From the NCBI RefSeq assembly GCF_041381155.1, contig NC_091143.1:41494996-41558995 (forward strand): a DNA stretch of 64,000 nt, written 5' to 3'. Positions 1-13,900 of the stretch are shown here, one piece after another (position 1 is the first letter of the stretch; every line of letters starts with the position of its first letter). A program made the translations under genes and the position numbers. The notes under the pieces were generated by a model. That model saw nothing but the letters and a program-made list of their open reading frames with translations, was not told where the DNA came from and did not search any database. The stretch comes from Argopecten irradians (Eukaryota > Mollusca > Bivalvia > Pectinida > Pectinidae).

Positions 1-1755
1 CTTTGGTAGATTTTCTTTGATTACAAACATCAAAGTGTACAGCATATTCACACTCTGTAATAATTATCAAATATTAGATTTGAAATAATCTTAAAATCAT
101 CATACTTTTAATTTTATTAAAGCTACAAGTTAGAAACAAAGAAATGTTTACGTATATTGCCATTTGTTTTATTTTTACATTTTTTTTTTAAATTATCGAG
201 ATACGGGGTAAAGGGGAATAACTCTTACTTGCTTGAACACAAATTATTTTTATATTCAATTTTACAATTATATAATTATTAATTTGTATTGATAGCATAA
301 TCATCTATCTTTCATTCTGATTTTAATTATTTTATATACATAATAGACTTGATTTGCTGCTGAAACCCTATTGCCATAACATCCGAGATAATAAAATATT
401 CTGAAATAAAATCAACACTTGAATATATATTATATAGACAATTGTTTTAACTGTTTACATGATAACAGATTGAGCACAATACAGTTCAGACATTGTACAC
501 CATTGATACATCATATTATGTATATTACACTTGAAACACTACTGGGAAAATCAATTACACTGATGTATACATCTGCATGACCAGACAAGACAACATTGAG
601 ATTGTCAATTTCTATCATTGGATACACGTATTGATTATCACATTCATGCTTGTTATCATATAAAGGACTTAAATCAACATTCTTCCAAAAATCCAAGAAA
701 CTAAGATATTCAGAAATATCAAAATTAAAAAGATCCGTAAAACAGAATCATCAAATTTGATCAAAAGATTTTATAGAAAAACACTTTCAAGGCTCTTTTT
801 AGGCAAGATGACAAGAAATTTCCCCCTATAAATTCATAATGGATTACTCTACATTTAGAAAAAGGAGAGTTCAAATGTGAGTCAAGGGGTGAGTGAATTA
901 TGAGGTTGGTATGACATAATGCTGTCACGTTTTAAACGATAAATAACTAATTAAAAACCTATCATTAGAATATGTAAATGCTAGGTATTAAAGGCATCTA
1001 ACAATGTCTTAGTCCGTCTCATGACAGAACAGTGATACAAAAGATGAGGGAAATATATCACAAAATAGTTTGTTTCAGTTGCACATGGTTATAGAAATGG
1101 TCCCTCAAAGAATTTTCACCAGCATGCAAATTCAACCATAAAATATTTTCTTTTTTAAAAGTCAGATTGTTCCATCTTCTGCCATATTACTTTGTATATA
1201 AAGATGAAAAAATGGATGTCATACTTTCAAATGGTTATAAATATGGTTGGTGAAAAAGTATGCTAGGTTAGGTTAAATCAATGTATCTTTTTTCTCTCCT
1301 TTTAACACTTATCATGTATATAGCCAAATTTAAGGTCAGTTTGCCTCATATCAGTTATAACACAAAAAAATATATTGGTAGTAGAAATCTGCTTGATTTC
1401 ATTAATAGTACAGAAAAATATTGATCAGTAGGTTCAAAAGAAAGTAACTCATTGATTAGTTGATATGAAGTCAAATCAATGAATTATTATTTTATGTGCT
1501 TCGGATCTTCATACAGTGTTAATATATGCACCAGTTAGTGTCGCCATAGACAAGAACGTTGTTAAAGGATGTAAAAGGTACTTCCTTGTATATAATATAC
1601 CGGTAAACATTATCTTGTAAGAAACTCGGTGTACTTTGTACATTTCAAAAGACATGTTTGTATATTATAGTATTCTATATATATATACATACCAGGTACA
1701 CACTTTAAAAGTCTTTGCATTTGATATACATATTGCTTTTCAAATTTGACACACT
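1..1755 (-). other. 3' UTR and downstream flank of the SHB-like gene
   Basis: AT-rich sequence below the stop codon with no protein-coding evidence. Several minus-strand AATAAA hexamers occur (for example near 113-118 and 163-170), so the polyadenylation site cannot be fixed by eye. I see no tandem repeat or recognisable mobile element here. Confidence 0.45.
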
Positions 1756-1948
1756 TTAATTTGCATGCTTGTTACGCATGATTGGATAAAGGAGTCGTAG
1801 GCGACCAGCGTTCTGCACCGGGAGTTCGTGTCGTGTGTAATAATCTATCACTTCGGGGACGGTAGGGAATGGTTGACTGTTCTCTCCCAATATATATTCT
1901 CCTTGGCTTAAACCAATCCTGATGTGCATTGGCATACCCCTTATACCT
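1756..1948 (-). CDS. SHB-like gene, last coding exon (SH2 C-terminal half and stop)
   Basis: The exon follows a polypyrimidine acceptor (nine T then CAG). It encodes GIRGMPMHIRIGLSQGEYIL, GENSQPFPTVPEVIDYYTRH and ELPVQNAGRLRLLYPIMRNK, then HAN and TAA. VPEVIDYYTRHELPV matches vertebrate SHB VPEVIHYYTTRKLPI almost residue for residue. The protein ends eight residues after the LLYP motif, as is usual for this family. The acceptor supplies the base that completes the Lys codon from exon 5. Confidence 0.92.
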
Positions 1949-4900
1949 CTGAAAAAAAAAGATCAACAAAAATTGTAAAACAAGAAAATACATCAAAATT
2001 CAGCTCCCAAACAATTAATGCATAATATGAAGGTAATTTAAAGACTAAAATAGAAAGATAAAAGGCCTATACACAGCAGACTCACTCTAAGGTGAACTCT
2101 GGACCCAACATTGGAATCCCAGACGCAATTAAGAAATAGGGTAAAGTTGAAATCTGACACTAATGTGGGTCATTAGGTCAAATCTATGTCAAAATATAGG
2201 ACACAGCAACCTTATTTTGCTACATGAGGCATTGCACTATAATGAAAATTGTAGTCTCTACAAAAAACAGAAAAGTTCAAGGGGTGATTTTTTTAGCCTC
2301 AACAAACTTTTTTTTCAAGGTCAAAGTTTCAAACAAAGGTCACAGTGACCTACTTCTTTATGGAACAAAATGGAACACCTTTGCGCAGCTGTAACTAAGG
2401 TATAAACTTCCTCAGACAACTTTTGTTATCTAAACCAATAGATGATATATTTGACCCCATAAAACACACTAGGGCACCATAAACTTTAAAAGATTATTTA
2501 CACATGAATCTTAAAGGTGATTTTATTCCAATACTTCATTAGGTGTACACAGGTGGCAGTTAAATTCTGCACCACACAATCGAAGAGTAAACACCCAAGT
2601 TAGTATCAGTACATGTCAGTAAAGGTTTTTAATGTACATGTTTTACATGTATATCACTTGAGTAGAAGATTTTGGAAAAGGAAAAAATGGTCAACAGACT
2701 CCATCACAATCCCCATACAAACAGATTTTATTGGAATAGCCTGGAGTCCTGGATTCAAACCCCTGTCTGGTCACTCTGACATTCTCTCCTCTCAGTTAAA
2801 TGTACAAATCGGTATGAAATTTTCTGTTGATATACATATGTAATAACTATTTTAAAATATACATCTTACAGATAAAATTGTGTGGATGGACTTACTTTAT
2901 TGACAGGGAAAATACATTTTTCTGGGTCTCACTACGCCGCACCAAGTAGCTGCCTTCCTTGTGTATCCTCATCAGCTCTTCTGCCTCTTTCCTTGTGATC
3001 CCACCGTGGTAAAACCTGACAAGGACATAAGATATGTAACTCAAACACCCCTAAAGACAAAATAGAATAATTCTTATTCAAATGTTGGGATAGCTCATTA
3101 TGGAATGACAGGGGGTAAGCAGTAAAAAATAAGTCCATAAATGTGTCTGCATAAACAACATCCATATTTAGTGAGGACAGACATGGAATATCAAATCTAC
3201 TAACGTATGCATCCGTTTCATAGCAGTGACATTTAATCAGTCAACTATCTTTGCGGAATTCCAAACTCCCAAAAGGAGTTTCCAAGAGAGTAAAAGTTGA
3301 GAAAAATGTGATTTTTAAAGAAAGTTCATAGTGGTAAAATGGGGCCCAAGGAGGGGTTCTTGAAGTCTGAAAAACCCTCTGGACCAGATCTCCATTAATG
3401 CCAGTAATATGACCTCAAGCTTTACATTTGAAAAGTTTGTCAAAATTACCAATTACAAATTAAATCCTTAAGAAAATACCCATGATAACGTTACTAATTT
3501 CAATCATCTTACTTTTGAATATCCAATGGAAGGCCAGAATCTATTGGTTCTGCTCGTTCCCGTCCCAGACCGTCCGACATTCTGTTCTGGCTCTGAGAAC
3601 TTCTCGGTACTTCTGTCACAGGGAAAGCTAATTTAGTCAAGTACATAAATCATACTACCAGGGAGAGAAATCACAACAAAGAAGTAATATATAGGACATC
3701 ATTTATGTAAATAGGTATTACGTTCGATGAATAAGCAACTGTATGCGCAAAAAATATTAACATTATTTAACATGCCTGGTTTCATTTGCACAATTTGATA
3801 TATGAAGGAAAATTCCAATGTTACCCGTGATATAACTTGATAGTTGATCAATACGGATTTGATTGATTTTTCGATTGAATCGCCAAACATCGCCCATACC
3901 TGTATTGTATCCAATCAGGAAGTACAAAGATAGGTTAAACTTCCTGGTATTTGAAATCACTGAAGCTTCCATTACACAGGGTAATGAAAAATATCTAAAA
4001 CTTATTTTATTTTTAAGAATAATAAGATATACACGTATTCATTAACATATTACAACAGTAAAAAAAATACCACATATACAGGTATATGTCCAATATGCAT
4101 TATTTTCAACCAGAAGCATTTATTTTTATTTGTAAGAATGAATGAAATAAAAATCAATATTTCCTAGCTGTTTCAATTAATCATGCAAGCTCATGATCAG
4201 GCGTCCTGATACAAACATCAAAATTAAGCGGGATTTGTTTTGATTACGGAATTTAAATAGGAAACATGTATGATTGTTAATATTATTTAACAAAAAACAA
4301 AAAAAAAACATCCACAGATTTAAAGTACTGTACATTCACATTGAATCACTCTAATAATTAAGAACATTTGAGGAATCTTTTCTTTTTTCCCCTTTGTAGA
4401 TGAAGGTTTACATCAGTATAATTCATATTTAAGCACTGAACTTTACCAAATGTGAGTACATGTATACAGTCGATATATGAATACAACTTAGATACATTAA
4501 GCTTTATATAAAGGACTTTGTATTAAAATAAAACAAATATACATTTAAAGTTATGATTTATAATGATTGACTTACCTGGTTGAGCTTTGGCAAGGAGGTG
4601 TGAAGGTCGTTTGGTATCCCAGGCCTCCTCGTACATCTGTGACGTGGGGGGTGGGGGAGGGTAAAAGTTGGGGGGAGACCCTGGGGACAATGGGGGCGTG
4701 TCTACAACTGTTCTCTGATTCACAGGACTCCCGTGTTTTAACCTGCTCACTTTGTCCTCAAATTCTTGTTCCTTTTTCTTTGTATCCCAAGGGGATTCAT
4801 ATGTATTACTTTCAGCTTCCATAGAATCAGACGCACTTGAAGATCCAGGCAGATTTTGTGGGGGCCTATGAGCGGGATTATTCATTGGTGGCAACGCTTG

Positions 4901-7900
4901 TGGTGGACGCTGAGTGGGGTTAGAGGATGACACTCTCACCTTTGGTTGCCCAGGTAACGATTTTGGTGGATGTGACTTCCTCAAACAGTCTGTCCACGGC
5001 TCATCATAAGTTGCCGCTGAAGCGTTATCATTAGATTTTTGTGGCTGAACAGCGCCACCACTTTGTTTTCTTTGAGCTTCTTTCACTTTGTCCTCAAATT
5101 GTTTCTGTTTTTCCTCTGTATCCCAAGCATCTTCGTACACAGCTGCCTCGAACGGCTTTTGTTTTTTAGGTCGTAAAACTACTCCTGGAATAATGCTGTC
5201 ATCATTACTATCAGGATATTTGCTCTCTGCTTTTCCAACTATGTTAGAAAACTGTTGCTGGCTTCTTTTAGAATCCCAAGGTTCCTCGTAGGCACCTGCG
5301 TATACTTCTTCTACCCGTCCGGCAGGTTGCTTCGGAGACGCAGCCATTGCGGTACCTCCAGGAGAATAAGCACTAGACACGGTGTTCATTTTGGGACTAT
5401 CAGGTTTTTGTCCGACTACTAAAGTTTGACTTTTTGTGTAATCAGCGGACTTCCGTGGACTAGATGGGTTGCTTTCTCCTTTCCACGTACTCAAATGATC
5501 ATAATCATCCTGTTCCTCTAATTCGGATTCCTGAATTTCACATCCAGTCTCGGCACCAGTCTCTACACCCGAATCAAAACTTGTCCCAGCTATATTTGGC
5601 ACATGGTCGTAAGTAACTACTTCGGACTGTGTTCGATGGAGTGGCACTTTTTTGGTATTTACAGAAGAATTATTCCCCTTTGATGGAGAACTTCCTGTAT
5701 CTTGGACAGGCTGAGCAAGTTCGTACAAGTCGTCCTGGCTTCCTTTGGCTGGTGCGGAATGTCTCAGTTTCTGAGTGGTCTTTTTCTGGTCACTTCTTGC
5801 TGGAAAAACAAATACAGAATATTAATTCATGTGCGAAAACAATAATATTTCAATCTTGTATCTTTACAAGTACATACTGGTTATAATAAATGACACTGGA
5901 AAAAGGCCGTAGTCCCTAAAATTCACAAAAGATGAGATAAAAACAAAGGAATGAGAAATCAAAGAAAGCACTAAATACCCTTATATTTAGGAACATTTCA
6001 CTTTAACCAATATTTAGAAGAATTTCGATTGAATCCTTCTATCAACTGTATGAATGCAAACTGGACAGCAACAAATTTAATGAAGTGTGCTAGTGTTCCA
6101 TGTTAAATTTGACGCTATCCAGTTGGCATTCATACTCCCATAATTGCAAACTGAAGCCGGTAAAATGCTTATATTTACATTTTATGATAATCTTATGATG
6201 AAATCTCAAGAGATTTGGCATCTATAGCGAATAAAGAATTGTCAAAGATGGAACAGCTATTTGAAGAGCCATCTTCTGTGATCGCTCCCACACAACAATT
6301 GTGATGTCACAATGATAATGATGTCATAATAAGCAGATGGCAGTTAATAGACTGATGAATGCCAAATCTGCTTGGTAAGGTTATATAGTGGGTTTGTAGT
6401 GAATATGTAAACAATATATTTTTAAAAGTATCGTGTAAAGAATGGTTGTTTTATATCAAGGGACGATATGATGACATGCAATATCACTCAGTATCATGTA
6501 TCTATATCCACTTAAAAACTAACGGTACACATCCACATGTTGCTCTAAAGTCTAATTTGTTTTATGAATTATCTACTTATAATATATACAGTATATTTAT
6601 CACATGATAAACCTTGTGATGGTTAATGTCAATTGTCCACTTGTGGCTGAGTCTTCAGCAGTAACATATATAGCCACTTAACAACATCAAGATACAAAGC
6701 ATAGTCAACTTACATCACGATACTCAAATTTCTCTTATTCATAATCAAGATTTTTTTCATTAAGATGTACAAATAAAGACAAGTTTTGTATCTGAAATAT
6801 GACACAGCATATGATCCCATTCTGAGAATTAGATGACTTAGAACTGGTGCACTCAAAATGCACTTCATATTTTCAGTTCATAACTTTTCTCTTTTAACTC
6901 ATTCACCCCTGAAAACATATTTGAAATCTCCCAAAACCAAAGCTGGAACAGTTCATTATGAAGTTTCAGGGGTGAATGATTTAAATATGTAATTGACCCC
7001 TGCGATATGAGGTCAACTTTGACAACCAGGATGCACAACCTTAAGTTTAAAATCTAGCTCATTTGTCAGTTTATAATTGTCTAAAACCATCACAGATATG
7101 AACAGAGGATAGTTTATATATTGTGTGTATCAAATGTGTATAATGTAATATCCTAATATTTTCCTATTAATACAAGTCATTACATTCCAATCATTAAATA
7201 ATTTATACCGTAAATATTATCATTTTTTTTTAGCCCTTGATCCTTTCGTAGCATTGCTTCTCAATACGCTTTCACTTAAGAGTAATAGTTTTTAACTGAA
7301 TGCAATTTTGATAGATGCAATACAAAACTTATAACTTGAGGTTGTACTTACATACAATACCTTAATTAATAGCATATCATAATAACAGAAATTGTACAGT
7401 AATTTACTTAATACTATAATCAAAGATCTAAACATTTTAAGATAGATACCTTTTTAAATCAAAAGTACATGTACATGCACGGCTAGAAAAATTATACTTT
7501 TTCCTCTTTGGCACAAAGGCAGAGCTATGTAACGTCAATGATGTAACAGAATTATCAAACATGTATGAACTGTTTTGGGCAAACATTTTCGAAATTGTCA
7601 GAACAAATCACCATCAGAATCTGTTGGCACAAATTGAATATGAACAGTTTTTCCTCTGAGAGTAAAATTTCATTTACAAAATCTTAAAGGTATTTCCCTT
7701 GGTATCTTCACGAAACATTGCCGTATGTACATAAATACTTCAAATTTTTGAATCATGAACAAAAGCAACATAAATATTGATGCATAAACATGATCATGCA
7801 GTCCCCATTTTAGTCGAACATGTTGTCTGTGCATTTGATACAATGAACATGAAACATGCTGGAAACATAAGTCTGAATATTTTACCCATACAATGTAGTC

Positions 7901-10900
7901 AAATATTCAACATGAACATCCAATAATTGATGATAATAAACAACTGTCCTCAAGCCAAAATTTAACATGTTTTTTGTTTATTTGATACAATGAACATGAG
8001 ACATATGCTGAAACATTATTATCATAAAATTATTTTTATCATACCTGATTGTCAATTTCAACATGAAATAAAAATGACTTCCTATAAATGTTGATGCATT
8101 AACAGCTGTCGCTATTTCAGCCTAAATTGAACGTTTTTTGTTCATTTGATACACTGAACATGAAACATGCTGCTCCTTATATAGTCTGCTAAGAACACTG
8201 GCTATGATCATGAACAATTAACTTCCCTTTTCAATATTGAGCATGTATACACTGAACACACATGAATGATATCGCTTTCCTTAATAGATTAAATACTGAA
8301 CTTCCTTTTTAGAACTAATTTGACAAAACCCTTCAATTTATAATCCCAAATATGTACTATACTTACAGCGTTTTGTCCATGACCAAATTAGAGTTAAAAT
8401 ATTCTCTAGCACATTTATTTGTGAACTATTATAAAACTGTCATGTTTGAAAGATTCTCAATCTTTAAGTTGTCAAATTTCAGGGTAAAAAACTTCCTTAT
8501 AGGAATGTTGGCAAGGTCATTATAAACAGATACACATGGGATAGATTGAGACTTTAAGCTTACACAATAGCAAATATAGACTGAGGAAGTTTACAACATA
8601 CAGAATGGCACTTATTTTCACAGTAATGGCCAAATTCAATTTTTGTTGACATTTACAACAGATTCATTTTAGAATATCACATATAATGAGTAAATATTAT
8701 ATACTTACATCCAAATCAAATAAAAAGAAGAATCGTAATTTTCCATGGACCTGGACACGACAATTGTTAATCACTATGTCCAGTAGTGAAGACCAGTGTC
8801 CGACAATGGCTATTCTTATGGACTTAAGTCCTCTGTCCTCACAAAGCAGACTATTCAGGACACCTACCGGCTAAGTACTAAACTCACTCCTTGTTATAAA
8901 CAAGAATTTAACCCTCTTGTATCAAGTACTTGAGTGAACCAGCTGGATAGTTTCTCCTGAACTATAGGACTACAGTGGGCCTCCGGACAGGACCAAGTAC
9001 ATTGTATATGTACTATATAGTGTATATATATATATAAGCCTACACTATCAAAGTGTTTCACAATTAGTCATAATATTAGCATGAATTTACCGTAAATCTC
9101 TCATCTACATGCATATACACTGGGTCACGTATGTTTTGTGTCACACCGAGTGATTCCGACGTCGTCAGTGGATTGTGACTATAAAAACATTTCAGCTTGT
9201 GTAGACATGTACACTATCTCAACCGTTAAAAGGACAGATTTTCTTCTTCCTTATTTGTACATTGAGATATTCGGGATAAAAATTTGGAGTCTATGTGTGT
9301 CATAAACTGCAAAATGACACAGGAGATATGAACTTGGTATCTGATACAACAAGTGTGCTATCTACCTGTCATCTGGTTGAATTAACATTATACATTATCC
9401 TGTGTGCAATTTAGCTTGCAAAAAGATCGCAATCTTTATACAAAGCATCCTCCGATAAAATCGCTCAAACATGATGATTTTCAGTAGGCGAGAATTCACG
9501 ACCAGGAAGCATGGAGATGGATGCATGGTGACAGATCCCCAAGATGTATTAGGAAGTTCAAAGAGTTCAATATTATAGGTAAGGTAAGTGTTGTATCATT
9601 CCAAAAGTTGAATTTAATTGAGAAAATTTCCAAAATGTTCAGGTCCTATTGTAACATGTTCTAGGACTACCATTGATTGTGCCAAGTCGTCGGTTTTTTA
9701 TCATATAGACTGGTAAATACTATATATAGTGTCTTAGGAAGAGACGTGGCCTGCTTAGCTTGATATCTTTGACAGTATGTTTCAGTGATATCGCACTATA
9801 AAGTCCAAAATACATCTATGCCACACACCAAGGCTCTATTCCTGTTCATATAATGTATATATATATTCTCCTAAATCATTGCATGACTGGAACAGTCCAT
9901 TATGACATTTCAGGGGTGAATGAGTTAAAACACTTTCTTTGCTGATACAGAATTATCTGCCCTTGATGGTTAGAAAAAATAAAATATTTAAGTTCAAAAA
10001 CACATATGACATAAAAATAAATATCTTCACACATGAGGAGATAACTCTGTGATATGCTACCTAAAATACATAATAATATTTGGTCATAATGATCGTGCCA
10101 AAATTACAGTTACAGCCAAAAAATGGTCAAGATGTGCGAAATTCTAACACTAAATAGCTAATAGCTACCAGTAGTCCGTTATCTCTGGGTCATAGTTGCT
10201 GACTTAGTTAAGATGTCAGACATTCTACCACTAGTCCTCAACTTCTGAGCCATGGTGGCTGAGTGGTATAGGTGTCTGACATTCTACCACTAGTCAGCTA
10301 GCTAGCCTTCTATATACCCCTTGGTTTCCAGCTAACAATATACAAATATTGACTTTTAGGAGGTTAATACAAGGAGTTGTTAAACCTGAGAAAGGTGATA
10401 TTCCACGAGGCTAAAATCAGAAAACAGCAAAATTCACAGTCATATAACAATTAACAGACATGGAGAACTAACACTCTTATATTGGATGCTTTAAGTATTA
10501 TACAAGTAAGTGTATGTAATCCGACTTTCTTACACCTTGAAAACCTTTCCTTAATTTCCCATGTTACTAATAGGATGCAAAAATTAAAAAAAAAAATTAA
10601 AAAAAAATAGACCAAAGAATACAGTAATTACTGTGGAAGTAATTATCACTACCAAAGTCCATTAACATTTTAGATTGTACAGCCCAGTACTGTCATAGCC
10701 AATCTTTGCGTCTGTATTATTATTGTTTCAAATTCTGTAACCTAAGTTTTAAACCAAGACATGAATATGTATACATCAAATTTAATTTTTAACACATGCA
10801 TTCACCCCTGGAATTTTATGATGGACTGGTTTAGTCTTTATTTAGATGAGCCTAAATATGTCTTCAGGGGTAAACACCCTAATAACTCATCAAGAATGTA

Positions 10901-13900
10901 TAACTCTAAGTGTATACTTTGGTATACATTCGTGCCAGTGAGATTTCACAATTATCATTTTTTGGTGGTCTATTATGTATAAATACATTCACAAGAGCTG
11001 ACTACCATGACGCAATTTGAACTTAAATGTGAATTTAAGTACCTGTTGCTAGCATAATGTGATCCTCTGTGCGCAGTATGAGCAGTCAGATATTTAATTT
11101 AATCAATTTTAAAAAGATACGAATATCTTCTGGAGCAATTTTTATTTTCACTGAATGGATGTTGTTGGGAGATAAATATCTTACACTGAGCAGAAAGCAT
11201 GTATTGCAGATGTGATGGTGTGTATATATACATATGTACACAAGTTATATGCAAGGAATTGCATGGACATGTTGATACAACACTTGTGGTTTATATAAAT
11301 AGCTGCATCTGCAGGTGTGAGGTGTTTCTAGCATATCAAAAGATCTTGATTTACTTCAATATCTGATTTATATACAAAGCAAATACACAAATAGCTTTAA
11401 AACAAAATCTTTCCATTTATATTCTTCAGTGGCAATTCCAACAAATATCATTATCACAAAACATAGCCTTTTAAGTTTAGCAGAGTTAATCATTTTCTTA
11501 TTGGTTTTTATATTAAATTGTTTTTATATCATTTGATATCAATTTGAGAGTATCTCAAAAGATATAGCATTAGGTTATTAGATTATCTCCCCTTTGTGGA
11601 TTTTCAATATGAATACCAAGAAGTCAAAATGGCCAAAACATTGGAAATGTTTTTTTACTGTTTCTATAGCATATTTCTAGTGATCCGTCTGAAATATTAA
11701 TTTAAGTTAATTTGGTTAGTATTTTCGCAATTATGTGCCATATTCCTACAAGCGCAGATATTTGATCCGTGAAATTTTGAAAAATGGTTGAATTAAATAT
11801 ACTGTGATAGTCAGAATTTTATAATAAATTCAAAACTGCTAAAATTTAATTTTCTCGTGTATAGTTCATACATTGTATTTCAAAAAAATTGATACACACT
11901 ATTCAACTGATGATATCTATCAATGACAAATCCACTAGCTTGTGAGTATTAAATCCAGGAAATCCCCTATTAAGTTTGTTTTATGACAAAAGTTATTTAT
12001 AATTTAATCACCACAATGAATCAACATTAGAACAAATAATAATGTAAATTATATAAATCTGTAAAATCATTGACTTTTTCTGCCTTATTATTTACAAATA
12101 ATCAGCTGAAGATGAGGCATGCATGAACAAGAAATAAAATATGTCAATACAGATCATGTACATCAAAGAGATTATTAATTTATAATTCTGCTAAAACATA
12201 ACCAATAGATTATATTGTTTATATAAAACTGTGAAAAACAAGTGATACAAACCCTATAGATGATAACGGAATGAATTCCTCAGTAAGAACATCAATGATA
12301 GTTAACGCTCTAGATCACTCAGGCCATTCATTCACTATGAAGGCCTATAGCTAGAACCCAGTATATATATATACATGTACAGCAAAGCTACCCTCATCAA
12401 CACTACACATTATGTAACATCTAAATTTTCAACCTTATACTGCTGTTGTTAGCATTGTTACCCATATATATCAGATAATCAACAGTTTCTTGCCAGTCCC
12501 AGTATATTCTATATCGGCCATTGATCTGTCGATTCTAGAACCTTATTAAACGACAAATATGATTCCGATTCACAACAGACTAGGATGACTAAGCACACAT
12601 CATCTGGAATCGGTCTCGAAGGATCGAACCGCATCCAAATACCATCATTCTCAAATAACGTAACATCGAAATCAACATGGATTAAGACCATCAGATGGAG
12701 AAACTACACTTCATCAATCAGTCGATTAACATGGTATTACAAACCCTCTACACATTGCAGACCACAGGGCTTGAAAAACAGCAAAAAATCTAACCATTAA
12801 AACGCATGGATAACCAAGATTTTCACATTAAGATTGACACTTATGCCGCAGCCTTTTAAGCAGAAGGAATAAGGTTTCTCAGATCAGCTGCCACAACATG
12901 ATAAAAATTACTTTTCTTCCAATAAACATAGAAAGCTTAGCTTACAAAACTACGAAAGGGTTGCCTGAATCGATGCCACACCACTTCAGACAAAAATCTA
13001 TATTGAACGTCACATCGCATTACTGTGAAGTTGAGTTATACATACATTTGAACATTGCCCCTAGCAACAGAATAATTTTAGCTAATAGTAAAATCAGAAA
13101 AAAATAGACTTTGGATCAGTGCTGTAGATTCGAATGAAAATCATGAAATGTGCTAGTATAGCTATAGTAGATTCTTTAAATAAAGTATTTGGACTTTTTA
13201 TTATCTTAAATATTATGGTTATACTGTGGCCTTAAAGTATATATTGTAAAGCAACTAGTTTGTGTGTAAAAAAATTTCATAAAAATTTATCACCCTTCTT
13301 TAAACTTTCAATATCTAATAAACATGTATGGAATTGATATCAACATTGTATCTTGTTATCCTATTAATATTGATACAGTGCATGTGGAAGCCACTTATTA
13401 TCATGTCTGTTAATGTCACATTCTGCTTAATATCACATTATGTTGATGCACCTTTTATTTCTCTTATTGTATTCTTGCAACTTGCATTATCACTTACATC
13501 AGACATAAAATTCTTAATAACACTTTTTCTGCACCTACTACCAAGTTTAAATCAGATTCCACTTAAAAGATGACAGTGAATTTTAGAAATAAATAATTGC
13601 ACAAATTAATTAGACATTTACATAAAGCATTTAGTCTCATCAAATATAAATTGCTTTACAGATACATGAAGATGATATGAATGGACATTCCATTAGGCTA
13701 ACAAAGGCTGTGATAGTTATACTGTATTCGCCGTAATTAGCACCCAGTTCAGGCACTTAAAATTTGTAACAAAAGGGGAGCTCAGTATTAAAGAACCAAA
13801 ATGTATGTTTGTGGATGAAAAACTCAAAAAAGTTTGACATATTTAACTCTTTCTGTACTCATGGCATATTAGTATGTCAAAATTTTATAAACATGTATAT

